DNA of 64,000 bases from Clavibacter sp. B3I6 (lineage in GTDB: Bacteria > Actinomycetota > Actinomycetes > Actinomycetales > Microbacteriaceae), in contig NZ_JAUSYL010000001.1 of NCBI RefSeq assembly GCF_030816895.1, positions 2,542,001-2,606,000 on the forward strand, read 5' to 3'. The position numbers were made by a program, and so were the translations under genes. Below the pieces are notes generated by a model. It was given only the letters and a program-made list of their open reading frames with translations. It was not told the origin of the DNA and did no database searches. This document shows positions 42,532-50,526 of this stretch, piece by piece. Within the stretch, counting starts at the first letter, position 1, and every line of letters begins with the position of its first letter.

Positions 42532-42580
42532 TCCCGGTCCGCCCCCGCGGCGGACCCGCACCACCGCACGCGCAGGGCCC

Positions 42581-42612
42581 CCGGGGCCCGGTCGACACCG
42601 ACCGGGCCCCGG
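42581..42612 (+). terminator. Terminator after EIIBC gene
   Basis: A perfect 14-bp stem, CCGGGGCCCGGTCG/CGACCGGGCCCCGG, loop ACAC, preceded by a CCGCACCACCGCACG stretch. The next promoter element begins on the following base. Confidence 0.75.
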
Positions 42613-42618
42613 TAGCCT
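42613..42618 (+). promoter_or_regulatory. -10 candidate of mtlF-mtlD
   Basis: TAGCCT directly abuts the terminator stem; transcription would start about 42625, leaving a 25-nt leader with the CAGGAGC ribosome binding site. Confidence 0.45.
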
Positions 42619-42649
42619 CGCATCAGGCACGCAACACGTCAGGAGCACC

Positions 42650-43087
42650 ATGTCGAACGTCCTCGAACCCGCCCAGATCCGCGTCGGCGGCACCGCGTCC
42701 AGCGTGGAGGAGGCCATCGCCGAGGCGGCGGCCATCCTCGTCGCCGCGGGCGCCGTCACCCCCGAGTACGAGGGGTTCATGCTCGAGCGCGAGAAGAGCG
42801 TCTCGACCTACATGGGCAACCTGCTCGCGATCCCGCACGGCACCAACGAGGGCAAGGACACGATCCTCGACTCCGCCCTCTCCTTCGTCCGCTACGACGC
42901 CCCCCTCGACTGGGCGGGCAACGAGGTCCGCTTCGTGGTCGGCATCGCCGGCAAGGACAACGGGCACCTCGAGATCCTCAGCAAGATCGCCATCATCTTC
43001 AGCGACGACGACGAGGTGCAGAAGCTCCTCGACGCCTCCACCGCGGAGGAGCTCTACGCACTCCTGTCCGAGGTGAACGAGGCGTGA
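42650..43087 (+). CDS. mtlF: PTS mannitol-specific EIIA
   Basis: A 145-residue EIIA of the fructose-mannitol family. The active His63 is in LLAIPHGTNEGKD, which receives phosphate from HPr and passes it to the EIIB Cys. ATG start with CAGGAGC upstream. Its stop overlaps the mtlD start by 4 nt (GTGA). It may have its own promoter behind the EIIBC terminator. Confidence 0.94.
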   Translation: MSNVLEPAQIRVGGTASSVEEAIAEAAAILVAAGAVTPEYEGFMLEREKSVSTYMGNLLAIPHGTNEGKDTILDSALSFVRYDAPLDWAGNEVRFVVGIAGKDNGHLEILSKIAIIFSDDDEVQKLLDASTAEELYALLSEVNEA

Positions 43088-44259
43088 AGGCCGTCCACTT
43101 CGGCGCGGGCAACATCGGCCGCGGCTTCGTCGGCCTGATCCTGCACGAGGCCGGCTACGAGGTCGTCTTCGCCGACGTCAACGCCGAGCTCATCGGGCAC
43201 CTCGACGCCGCCGAGTCCTACCGCGTCACCGAGGTCGGGCCCCACGCGCGCGACTGGACCGTCACCGGCTTCCGCGCGATCGACAGCGCGGCGGACGGCG
43301 AGTCCCTCATCCGGGAGATCGCCACCGCCGACATCGTCACCACCGCGGTGGGCCCGAACATCCTCCGCTTCGTCGCCCCGGCGATCGCCGCCGGCCTGCG
43401 CGCGCGCTCCGCCGACCTCGGCCCCGTCGCCGTCATGGCCTGCGAGAACGCGATCAACGCGACGGACACCCTGCGCGCCGAGATCGAGAAGGCCCTCGTC
43501 GAGGAGCCGGACGCCGTCGGCCGCGCGATCTTCGCCAACACGGCCGTCGACCGCATCGTGCCGAACCAGGACCCCGCCGCCGGCCTCGACGTCACCGTCG
43601 AGGACTTCTCGGAGTGGGTCGTGGAGCGCGGCCCGTTCGGCGACACCGTCCCCGAGATCGCCGGCGCCACGTTCGTCGACGACCTCGCGCCCTACATCGA
43701 GCGGAAGCTCTTCACGGTGAACACCGGGCACGCGACCGTGGCGTACCACGGCTACGCGCGCGGCGCCGTGAGCCAGTCGGACGCGATGGCGATCCCCGAG
43801 GTCGCCGACGAGGTCCGCCAGGTCCTCGAGGAGACGAGCGCGCTGCTCGTCGCCAAGCACGGCCTCGACGAGGCCGAGCAGGCGGCGTACCGCGAGAAGA
43901 ACCTCGCGCGCTTCGCGAACGCGGCCCTCGCCGACACCGTCGAGCGCGTCGGCCGCCAGCCGCTCCGGAAGCTCTCCCGCGAGGAGCGCTTCGTCGGCCC
44001 CGCGTCGCAGCTCGCCGAGCGGGGCCTCCCGCACGACGCGCTCGTGCGGGCCATGGGCCAGGCGCTCCGCTTCGACCCCGCGGGCGACCCGCAGGCGCTC
44101 GAGCTGCAGGAGCTCCTCCAGACCGACACCGCGGCGGACCTCGTGCGCCGCGTCACCGGGCTCGACGACCAGCACCCGCTGACCGCCGACCTCGTCGCGC
44201 TCGTCGACGCGGCCCAGGCCGACCGCCGCAGCGCGCCCCGTCACCGCGCGGACCAGTAG
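43084..44259 (+). CDS. mtlD: Mannitol-1-phosphate 5-dehydrogenase
   Basis: A 391-residue NAD-dependent enzyme that converts mannitol-1-phosphate to fructose-6-phosphate. The Rossmann motif is AVHFGAGNIGRGFVGLIL; the family motifs ENAINATD, FANTAVDRIVP and KLFTVNTGHA with the catalytic Lys region are present. GTG start coupled to mtlF. It ends the PTS locus, and a strong hairpin follows 10 bases after the stop. Confidence 0.95.
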   Translation: MKAVHFGAGNIGRGFVGLILHEAGYEVVFADVNAELIGHLDAAESYRVTEVGPHARDWTVTGFRAIDSAADGESLIREIATADIVTTAVGPNILRFVAPAIAAGLRARSADLGPVAVMACENAINATDTLRAEIEKALVEEPDAVGRAIFANTAVDRIVPNQDPAAGLDVTVEDFSEWVVERGPFGDTVPEIAGATFVDDLAPYIERKLFTVNTGHATVAYHGYARGAVSQSDAMAIPEVADEVRQVLEETSALLVAKHGLDEAEQAAYREKNLARFANAALADTVERVGRQPLRKLSREERFVGPASQLAERGLPHDALVRAMGQALRFDPAGDPQALELQELLQTDTAADLVRRVTGLDDQHPLTADLVALVDAAQADRRSAPRHRADQ

Positions 44260-44269
44260 GGCCACGCGC

Positions 44270-44299
44270 ACGGGCCGGGCGGGCGACCGCCCGGCCCGT
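44270..44299 (+). terminator. Terminator of the mannitol PTS locus
   Basis: A perfect 13-bp stem, ACGGGCCGGGCGG/CCGCCCGGCCCGT, with a GCGA tetraloop; pairing can extend past a one-base bulge to GCGC/GCGC. Confidence 0.8.
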
Positions 44300-44353
44300 C
44301 GTGCGCTCCGCTAGCGCAGGATCCGCGGATCCTGCCGCGACACGCGGGGGGAA

Positions 44354-44382
44354 TTGCGACACGCCCGGGGATGCCGTACTCT
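44354..44382 (+). promoter_or_regulatory. alpha operon promoter (infA)
   Basis: TTGCGA (44354-44359), 17 bp, TACTCT (44377-44382). Predicted start near 44389, leader about 100 nt. The rest of the 231-bp gap holds the upstream terminator and nothing else obvious. Confidence 0.75.
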
Positions 44383-44490
44383 CGACCCTTGGTGCTCGGC
44401 CGCCTCCCGGCGTGCCATCGGCACCATGCGCGCTCCACCTGATGCGCATCCGCACGACCAGCAGACACCACCTCTAGCGACAGTGAGTAT

Positions 44491-44712
44491 ATGGCCAAGA
44501 AAGACGGCGTCATCGAGATCGAAGGCGGAGTTGTCGAAGCTCTGCCGAACGCGATGTTCCGCGTTGAGCTGAGCAACGGGCACAAGGTCCTCGCCCACAT
44601 CTCGGGCAAGATGCGTCAGCACTACATCCGCATCCTCCCCGAGGACCGCGTGATCGTGGAGCTGAGCCCGTACGACCTCACGCGCGGCCGGATCGTCTAC
44701 CGCTACAAGTAG
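44491..44712 (+). CDS. infA: Translation initiation factor IF-1
   Basis: The 73-residue IF-1, an OB-fold protein that occupies the A site during initiation. [20 protein letters not shown] and [15 protein letters not shown] are diagnostic. ATG start; only a weak purine stretch (AGCGACAGTGAG) precedes it. First gene of the alpha operon, behind its own promoter. Confidence 0.98.
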
Positions 44713-44782
44713 GCCTGCTGCACAAGGAACGGCCCCGCAGCCGCGGGGTACGAGGCCAGCGAAGAACACATAAGGAAGCGTC

Positions 44783-44896
44783 ATGAAGGTCAACCCGAGC
44801 GTCAAGCCGATCTGCGAGAAGTGCAAGGTCATCCGACGCAGCGGCAACGTCATGGTCATCTGCGAGAACCCGCGCCACAAGCAGCGCCAGGGCTGA
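44783..44896 (+). CDS. rpmJ: 50S ribosomal protein L36
   Basis: The 37-residue L36 protein, the smallest in the 50S subunit. MKVNPSVKPICEKCKVIRR with CxxC, then a third Cys in VICENPRHKQRQG and a His, form the zinc site, so this is the zinc-binding (C+) form. TAAGGAAGC precedes the ATG. It lies between infA and rpsM, the canonical place. Confidence 0.96.
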   Translation: MKVNPSVKPICEKCKVIRRSGNVMVICENPRHKQRQG

Positions 44897-45051
44897 TCAG
44901 ACCCATCGCACGGCACCACCCGCACCACCCATAAGAAGAACGACAGCAACGCCGGAAGCCGGGACCCGCGAGGGTCCGGGGGACACCATCGGTCGGAGGC
45001 CGGTGCACAGGCGCTGCTGCAGACCTCCACTCATCACCAGGAGAAGCCTCA

Positions 45052-45426
45052 ATGGCACGTCTAGCAGGCGTCGACCTCCCGCGCGACAAGCGCGTCGAGA
45101 TCGCACTCACGTACATCTACGGCGTCGGCCGCACCTCGAGCGTCAAGACCCTCGAGGACACCGGCATCGACAAGAACATCCGCGTCAAGGACCTGAGCGA
45201 CGACCAGCTCATCGCCCTGCGCGACTACATCGACGGGAACTTCAAGGTGGAGGGCGACCTCCGCCGCGAGGTCGCCGCCGACATCCGCCGCAAGGTCGAG
45301 ATCGGCAGCTACGAGGGCATCCGCCACCGCCGCGGCCTCCCTGTCCACGGGCAGCGCACGAAGACCAACGCTCGCACCCGCAAGGGCCCGAAGCGCACCG
45401 TAGCCGGCAAGAAGAAGGCGCGCTAG
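45052..45426 (+). CDS. rpsM: 30S ribosomal protein S13
   Basis: The 124-residue S13 protein at the subunit bridge. ARLAGVDLPRDKRVEIALTY, IYGVGRTSS and the C-terminal RGLPVHGQRTKTNARTRKGP are diagnostic. CAGGAGAAGCC precedes the ATG. The 155-nt gap before it has a C-rich GCACCACCCGCACCACCC stretch and a GGACCC-GCGA-GGGTCC hairpin. Confidence 0.98.
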   Translation: MARLAGVDLPRDKRVEIALTYIYGVGRTSSVKTLEDTGIDKNIRVKDLSDDQLIALRDYIDGNFKVEGDLRREVAADIRRKVEIGSYEGIRHRRGLPVHGQRTKTNARTRKGPKRTVAGKKKAR

Positions 45427-45471
45427 GCCATCGGCCAGCGCCCTCGCCACCCGTAGACACAGGAGATCTCA

Positions 45472-45870
45472 ATGGCAGCACCCAAGTCGGCTGTTCGCAA
45501 GCCGCGCCGCAAGGACAAGAAGAACATCGCCGTGGGCCAGGCCCACATCAAGAGCACCTTCAACAACACGATCGTGTCGATCACCGACCCGACCGGCGCC
45601 GTCATCAGCTGGGCGTCCTCGGGCGTCGTCGGCTACAACGGCTCGCGCAAGTCGACGCCGTTCGCCGCGCAGCTCGCCGCCGAGTCGGCCGCCCGCCAGG
45701 CGCAGGAGCACGGCATGAAGAAGGTCGACGTGTTCGTCAAGGGACCCGGCTCCGGCCGCGAGACCGCGATCCGCTCGCTCCAGGCTGCCGGCCTCGAGGT
45801 GGGCTCGATCAACGACGTCACCCCGCAGGCGCACAACGGCTGCCGCCCGCCCAAGCGCCGCCGCGTCTAG
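45472..45870 (+). CDS. rpsK: 30S ribosomal protein S11
   Basis: The 132-residue S11 protein of the 30S platform. [20 protein letters not shown] and the C-terminal [20 protein letters not shown] are diagnostic. CAGGAGATCTC precedes the ATG. rpsD, which follows rpsK in many bacteria, is absent; a 163-nt gap with a long hairpin leads to rpoA. Confidence 0.98.
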
Positions 45871-45878
45871 CTCGCGCT

Positions 45879-45930
45879 GATCGGCCGCTGCCGTCCCGCT
45901 CCGTCAGGAGGGGGACGGCGTCGGCCGATC
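45879..45930 (+). promoter_or_regulatory. Long two-part hairpin between rpsK and rpoA
   Basis: GATCGGCCG pairs with CGGCCGATC and, after a 2x2 internal loop, GCCGTCCC pairs with GGGACGGC; the 14-nt loop spans 45898-45911. A regulatory, processing or termination element in the place where rpsD lies in many genomes. Confidence 0.6.
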
Positions 45931-46033
45931 CGCCGTGTGTCCGTTCGACCAATCCACCACCCGCCCGGGCCGCCATCCGGGGGGCATCGCAGGCCGTCAT
46001 ATAGCGGACGCCTCGCCGAAAGGAAACAACACA

Positions 46034-47029
46034 GTGCTCATTGCGCAGCGCCCCACCCTCACCGAGGAGCAGATCTCGGAGTTCCGCTCGCGGTTCGTCA
46101 TCGAGCCGCTCGAGCCCGGCTTCGGCTACACGCTCGGCAACTCCCTCCGCCGCACGCTCCTCTCGTCCATCCCCGGCGCGGCCGTCACCAGCATCCGCAT
46201 CGACGGCGTGCTGCACGAGTTCAGCACCGTCCCCGGCGTGAAGGAGGACGTGACCGAGATCATCCTCAACATCAAGGGCCTCGTCGTCTCCAGCGAGCAC
46301 GACGAGCCCATCACCGCCTACCTGCGCAAGCAGGGTGCGGGCCAGGTCACGGCCGCCGACATCTCCGCTCCCGCGGGCGTCGAGATCCACAACCCCGAGC
46401 TCGTCATCGCCACGCTCAACGAGAAGGCGAAGTTCGAGCTGGAGCTGACCATCGAGCGCGGCCGCGGCTACGTCTCCGCGACCCAGAACCGCAGCGAGTT
46501 CAGCGAGGCCGGCCAGATCCCGGTCGACTCGATCTACTCGCCCGTGCTCAAGGTCACCTACCGTGTCGAGGCCACCCGTGCCGGCGAGCGCACCGACTTC
46601 GACCGCCTCGTGGTCGACGTCGAGACCAAGTCGGCCATCACGCCGCGCGACGCCATCGCGTCGGCCGGCCGCACGCTGACCGAGCTCTTCGGCCTGGCGC
46701 GCGAGCTCAACACCGCCGCCGAGGGCATCGAGATCGGCCCCGCGCCGGTCGACGCGGTCCTCAGCTCCGAGCTGTCGATGCCCATCGAGGACCTCGACCT
46801 GTCGGTGCGGTCGTACAACTGCCTCAAGCGCGAGGGCATCAACAACGTCAGCGAGCTCGTCGCCCTCTCGGAGACGCAGCTCATGAACATCCGCAACTTC
46901 GGTCAGAAGTCGGTGGATGAGGTCAAGGACAAGCTGGTCGAGCTGGGTCTGTCGCTGAAGGACGCCGTCCCCGGCTTCGACGGCGCGCACTACTACAGCT
47001 ACGACGAGGACGAGACCACCACCAACTGA
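46034..47029 (+). CDS. rpoA: RNA polymerase alpha subunit
   Basis: The 331-residue alpha subunit. The N-terminal assembly domain includes FVIEPLEPGFGYTLGNSLRR and RTLLSSIPGAAVTSIRIDGV; the C-terminal domain (from about residue 250) includes DLDLSVRSYNCLKREGINNV, the helix that binds UP-element DNA and activators. GTG at 46034 with GAAAGGAAAC upstream; an upstream in-frame start would add 33 residues unlike any alpha subunit. Normal length. Confidence 0.98.
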   Translation: MLIAQRPTLTEEQISEFRSRFVIEPLEPGFGYTLGNSLRRTLLSSIPGAAVTSIRIDGVLHEFSTVPGVKEDVTEIILNIKGLVVSSEHDEPITAYLRKQGAGQVTAADISAPAGVEIHNPELVIATLNEKAKFELELTIERGRGYVSATQNRSEFSEAGQIPVDSIYSPVLKVTYRVEATRAGERTDFDRLVVDVETKSAITPRDAIASAGRTLTELFGLARELNTAAEGIEIGPAPVDAVLSSELSMPIEDLDLSVRSYNCLKREGINNVSELVALSETQLMNIRNFGQKSVDEVKDKLVELGLSLKDAVPGFDGAHYYSYDEDETTTN

Positions 47030-47080
47030 CCCGTCCGGCCTCGGCCCGACTTCCTTTCGACCACTACGGAGACATAGACC

Positions 47081-47650
47081 ATGCCCAAGCCCACCAAGGG
47101 TCCCCGCCTCGGAGGCGGCCCGGCGCACGAGCGCCTCATGCTCGCGAACCTCGCCCAGAGCCTCTTCGAGCACAAGTCCATCAAGACGACCGAGACGAAG
47201 GCCAAGCGCCTGCGTCCCGTCGCCGAGCGCCTGGTCACCTTCGCGAAGCGCGGGGACCTGCACGCCCGTCGCCGCGTCATGGGGATCATCCCCTCGAAGA
47301 GCGTCGTCCACGAGCTCTTCACGGAGATCGCGCCCCTCGTCGCCGAGCGTGACGGCGGCTACACCCGCATCACGAAGCTCGGCTTCCGCAAGGGCGACAA
47401 CGCCCCCATGGTGCAGATCGAGCTCGTGCTCGAGCCCGTGACCCCGAAGGTCCGCTCCACGCGCACCGCGACCACGACGGCTCCGGCCGCCGCGGCCCCG
47501 GTCGCCGAGGCGCCCGCCGAGGACGAGACGACCGACGTGCCCGTCGAGGGCACCGACGCCGTCGAGCACACCGACGCGACCCCCGCGGAGGCGACCGACG
47601 AGGCCGCCGCCGAGGTCGAGGCCGACGCCGCGGAGAAGTCCGACAAGTAG
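47081..47650 (+). CDS. rplQ: 50S ribosomal protein L17 with long acidic tail
   Basis: A 189-residue L17. The core (residues 1-122) has KGPRLGGGPAHERLMLANLA and TTETKAKRLRPVAERLVTFA. The last 65 or so residues are an Ala/Glu/Thr/Asp/Pro tail with no hydrophobic core, absent in E. coli L17 (127 residues). ATG after ACGGAGAC. Last gene of the alpha operon, followed by a clear terminator. Confidence 0.97.
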   Translation: MPKPTKGPRLGGGPAHERLMLANLAQSLFEHKSIKTTETKAKRLRPVAERLVTFAKRGDLHARRRVMGIIPSKSVVHELFTEIAPLVAERDGGYTRITKLGFRKGDNAPMVQIELVLEPVTPKVRSTRTATTTAPAAAAPVAEAPAEDETTDVPVEGTDAVEHTDATPAEATDEAAAEVEADAAEKSDK

Positions 47651-47664
47651 CACCCGCACCACCC

Positions 47665-47699
47665 GAGAGCCCCCGCCGCCCTGCGCGTCGGGGGCTCTC
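47665..47699 (+). terminator. alpha operon terminator
   Basis: A perfect 11-bp stem, GAGAGCCCCCG/CGGGGGCTCTC, behind CACCCGCACCACCC. It ends the infA-rplQ transcript. Confidence 0.85.
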
Positions 47700-47754
47700 G
47701 CGCGTCCGGGCCGCATCGCGCGCCCGGGCACGGCAGGGGGAGGACGAGCCCCGG

Positions 47755-47760
47755 TACCCT
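47755..47760 (+). promoter_or_regulatory. Possible leaderless -10 (TACCCT-N6-ATG)
   Basis: TACCCT, GGATGG, ATG at 47767, with no Shine-Dalgarno sequence. Confidence 0.5.
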
Positions 47761-47766
47761 GGATGG

Positions 47767-48858
47767 ATGACCGACAGCAGCCCGACCATGCCGGACGATC
47801 CCGCCTCCACCGCCCCCGTGCCGCTGCCCGAGGGGCCCGACGGGATCACCTGGCGCGCCATGTCCCCGGACGACGTGGACGCTCTCGTGGAGCTGCAGAG
47901 CGCCATCGCCGACGCCGACCACCCCGAGTACCGGGCCGCGCGCGAGGAGATCGAGATGGCTCTCGGCTTCTCCTACGTCGACGTGGCGCGCGACGGCATC
48001 GTGGCGGTCGACGCCGACGGTCGCCTCGCCGCGGAGGGCCACGCGATCGTGAAGCCCGACGACGAGTCCGTCGTCCGCGCCGACATCTCGGGCGGCGTCC
48101 GGCCCGACCTCCGCCGCACCGGCATCGGAGCCCGCCTCCTCGACTGGCAGATCGCCCGCGCCACCGCGAAGCTCGCGACCGCGCAGGCCGCCGAGCACGT
48201 CGAGGGCCCCGTCCCCACGCGCATGACCACCGAGACGCAGGCCGACTCCCCGGGCGCCGCCGCTCTGCTCGAGTCGCGCGGCTTCACGCCGAGCCGGTAC
48301 TTCATCGAGATGCACCGGGACCTCGCCGCCGACCTCCCCGACGTGCCCGTCCCGGAGGGGCTGCGCCTCGTCCCCGTGACGCGGGAGTGGTGGGAGCGCA
48401 CCCGGCAGGCCAAGAACGAGGTGTTCCGCGACCACTGGGGATCCGAGCCGGTCAGCGCCGAGCGGTGGGACGCGTTCCTGTCGCTGCCGACCGCACGCGG
48501 CGACCTGTCCGTCATCGCGGTCACGGGCGACGACGAGGACGCGGTCGTCGCGGGCTTCGCCATGGCCGAGGTCTACCCGGACCACTGGGAGGCCGCGGGC
48601 TACACCTCGGCCTACATCGGCCTCGTGGGCGTGCGCCGCGAGTTCCGCGGTCGCCGGCTCGCGCAGGCGCTCCTGTCGGCGTCGCTCGCGGGCTTCCGCG
48701 GCGAGGGCCTCCAGCGCGCGGTGCTCGACGTCGACTCCGACAGCCCCACCGGCGCGCTCGACCTCTACGAGCACCTCGGCTTCACCCAGGCCAGCCGCTC
48801 CGCCGTGTACGAGCGCGAGGTCGGCACGACCCGTCCGCGGTCGACACCGGAGCGATGA
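47767..48858 (+). CDS. Tandem GNAT-domain acetyltransferase
   Basis: A 363-residue protein with two GNAT domains (about residues 15-190 and 195-350). The first has the degraded acetyl-CoA loop VRPDLRRTGIGARLLDW; the second has a clear motif A, VGVRREFRGRRLAQALL, then SPTGALDLYEHLGF. Such pairs occur in MshD-like and other acetyltransferases; the substrate cannot be assigned. It lies between rplQ and truA, and its TGA stop begins a chain of ATGA overlaps leading to truA. Confidence 0.85.
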   Translation: MTDSSPTMPDDPASTAPVPLPEGPDGITWRAMSPDDVDALVELQSAIADADHPEYRAAREEIEMALGFSYVDVARDGIVAVDADGRLAAEGHAIVKPDDESVVRADISGGVRPDLRRTGIGARLLDWQIARATAKLATAQAAEHVEGPVPTRMTTETQADSPGAAALLESRGFTPSRYFIEMHRDLAADLPDVPVPEGLRLVPVTREWWERTRQAKNEVFRDHWGSEPVSAERWDAFLSLPTARGDLSVIAVTGDDEDAVVAGFAMAEVYPDHWEAAGYTSAYIGLVGVRREFRGRRLAQALLSASLAGFRGEGLQRAVLDVDSDSPTGALDLYEHLGFTQASRSAVYEREVGTTRPRSTPER

Positions 48859-48896
48859 GCGGATCCGCCCGATGAGCGGATCCGCCCCATGAGCGG
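48855..48896 (+). repeat. 17-bp tandem repeat carrying start codons (two minicistrons before truA)
   Basis: ATGAGCGGATCCGCCC plus one base, at 48855 and 48872, with the first 8 bases again at 48889 (the truA start). Each copy opens a six-codon frame (MSGSAR, MSGSAP) whose TGA overlaps the next ATG. Confidence 0.85.
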
Positions 48897-49878
48897 GGAC
48901 GGCGGCGCGCGCGTCCGCCTCGACGTCGCCTACGACGGCACCGGCTTCGCGGGCTGGGCGAAGCAGCCCGGCCTGCGCACGGTGCAGGGCGCCCTCGAGG
49001 ACGCCCTCGCGCAGCTGCTCGCCCGCACCCCGCCCGCTCCGGCCCTGGTCGTCGCGGGGCGCACGGACGCGGGCGTGCACGCGACCGGGCAGGTCGCGCA
49101 CCTGGACCTCTCGGACGCGCAGGTCGCATCCCTCGACCGTCCGCCCCGGGGCCGCGCCGCGGAGGCCGCCGAGGGGCAGGGGCCGCACGAGCCCTCCCTG
49201 GGGCGCGCAGCCCCCGCCCTGGCCCGCCGGCTGAACGGCGTCCTCGGCGCGCGCTCCGACGTGGTGGTCCTCGCGTGCGCCCCCGCGCCCGCCGGCTTCG
49301 ACGCGCGCTTCTCCGCCACGTGGCGGGCGTACCGCTACCGGATCTCCGACGCGTCCGGCCCCCGCGACCCCCTGCAGCGGCACCGCACCGTCGAGGTCCC
49401 GGTGGAGCTCGACGCGGCCGTGCTGCGGGAGGCCGCCGACGCGCTGCTCGGCCTCCACGACTTCGCGGCGTACTGCAAGCCCCGGGAGGGCGCGTCCACC
49501 ATCCGCACCCTTCAGGAGCTCACGTGGACGCGGACGCCCGACGGCGCCCTCGAGGCCGTGGTGCGCGCCGACGCGTTCTGCCACAGCATGGTGCGCGCGC
49601 TCGTCGGCGCGTGCGTCGCGGCGGCGTCCGGCCGCGTCGCGGTGGCCCGGCTCCGCGACCTGCTGGAGCTGCGCGAGCGCACGAGCGAGTTCACCGTGAT
49701 GCCCGCCCGCGGGCTCGTGCTCGAGCGGGTGGGCTACCCGGCCGACGCCGACCTCGCGGCGCGGAACGAGATCACCCGCGCCCGACGCGGAGCGCACGAG
49801 GTCGACCCCGTGCGCGCGAGCGCCGACGCGGCCGCCCGCGACCTCGCGCGGCTCCACGACACGCCCGGGATTGCCTGA
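48889..49878 (+). CDS. truA: tRNA pseudouridine synthase A
   Basis: A 329-residue TruA that makes pseudouridine at tRNA positions 38-40. RLDVAYDGTGFAGWAKQPG opens the domain, the catalytic Asp is in AGRTDAGVHATGQV, and FDARFSATWRAYRYRI and FCHSMVRALVGA follow. It is longer than E. coli TruA (270) because of an insert about residues 78-105 and a C-terminal Ala/Arg tail. No Shine-Dalgarno sequence; translation probably depends on coupling through the overlapping minicistrons. rplQ-truA proximity is common. Confidence 0.93.
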   Translation: MSGDGGARVRLDVAYDGTGFAGWAKQPGLRTVQGALEDALAQLLARTPPAPALVVAGRTDAGVHATGQVAHLDLSDAQVASLDRPPRGRAAEAAEGQGPHEPSLGRAAPALARRLNGVLGARSDVVVLACAPAPAGFDARFSATWRAYRYRISDASGPRDPLQRHRTVEVPVELDAAVLREAADALLGLHDFAAYCKPREGASTIRTLQELTWTRTPDGALEAVVRADAFCHSMVRALVGACVAAASGRVAVARLRDLLELRERTSEFTVMPARGLVLERVGYPADADLAARNEITRARRGAHEVDPVRASADAAARDLARLHDTPGIA

Positions 49879-49899
49879 TCCCCTCGGATCGCGTACTCT
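49871..49899 (+). promoter_or_regulatory. rplM-rpsI promoter
   Basis: TTGCCT (49871-49876), 17 bp, TACTCT (49894-49899), overlapping the truA stop. The -10 is identical to that of infA. The leader is about 125 nt. Confidence 0.75.
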
Positions 49900-50029
49900 G
49901 AACCGGTTGTCTGCACGCCTGCGTGCGACGACGTACAAGGTTGAGCCCTCCACCGGATGCGTTCTCGTCAGAACGCCCACGGAGCGGGATCCACGACCAT
50001 CTCACCTCGAAAAGAAGGCAGTCAGATCA

Positions 50030-50476
50030 ATGACGCGCACCTATTCCCCCAAGGCCAGTGAGGTCCAGCACGACTGGGTCGTCATCGACGCCACGGACAT
50101 CGTCCTCGGCCGTCTCGCCAGCCACGCCGCCGCGCTCCTGCGCGGCAAGCACAAGGCCACCTTCGCCCAGCACATGGACATGGGCGACTTCGTGATCATC
50201 GTCAACGCCGACAAGGTGGCGCTGACCGGTCAGAAGCTCGAGAAGAAGCTGGCATACCGCCACTCCGGCTACCCGGGCGGCCTCTCCTCGATGACCTACG
50301 TCGAGATGCTCGAGAAGCACCCCACGCGCGCGGTCGAGAAGGCCATCCGCGGCATGCTGCCGAAGAACTCGCTGGGTGCGGCGCAGCTGAAGAAGCTCAA
50401 GGTCTACGCGGGCCCCGAGCACCCCCACGCTGCTCAGCAGCCCACCCCGTACACCCTCGGCCAGGTCGCTCAGTAG
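50030..50476 (+). CDS. rplM: 50S ribosomal protein L13
   Basis: The 148-residue L13 assembly protein. VVIDATDIVLGRLASHAAAL and HSGYPGGLSSMTYVEMLEKH are diagnostic. ATG at 50030 after AAAGAAGGCAG; upstream in-frame codons would add residues unlike L13. Standard rplM-rpsI pair. Confidence 0.98.
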   Translation: MTRTYSPKASEVQHDWVVIDATDIVLGRLASHAAALLRGKHKATFAQHMDMGDFVIIVNADKVALTGQKLEKKLAYRHSGYPGGLSSMTYVEMLEKHPTRAVEKAIRGMLPKNSLGAAQLKKLKVYAGPEHPHAAQQPTPYTLGQVAQ

Positions 50477-50526
50477 CTCCGGCTGCCGACAGCGACGACC
50501 AAAGACCTCAGAAGGAATCGAACCCA

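Noticed and set aside
45935..46033. 33-residue longer RpoA
   Set aside because: The extra residues are not alpha-subunit-like; GTG at 46034 has a proper ribosome binding site and gives the normal length.
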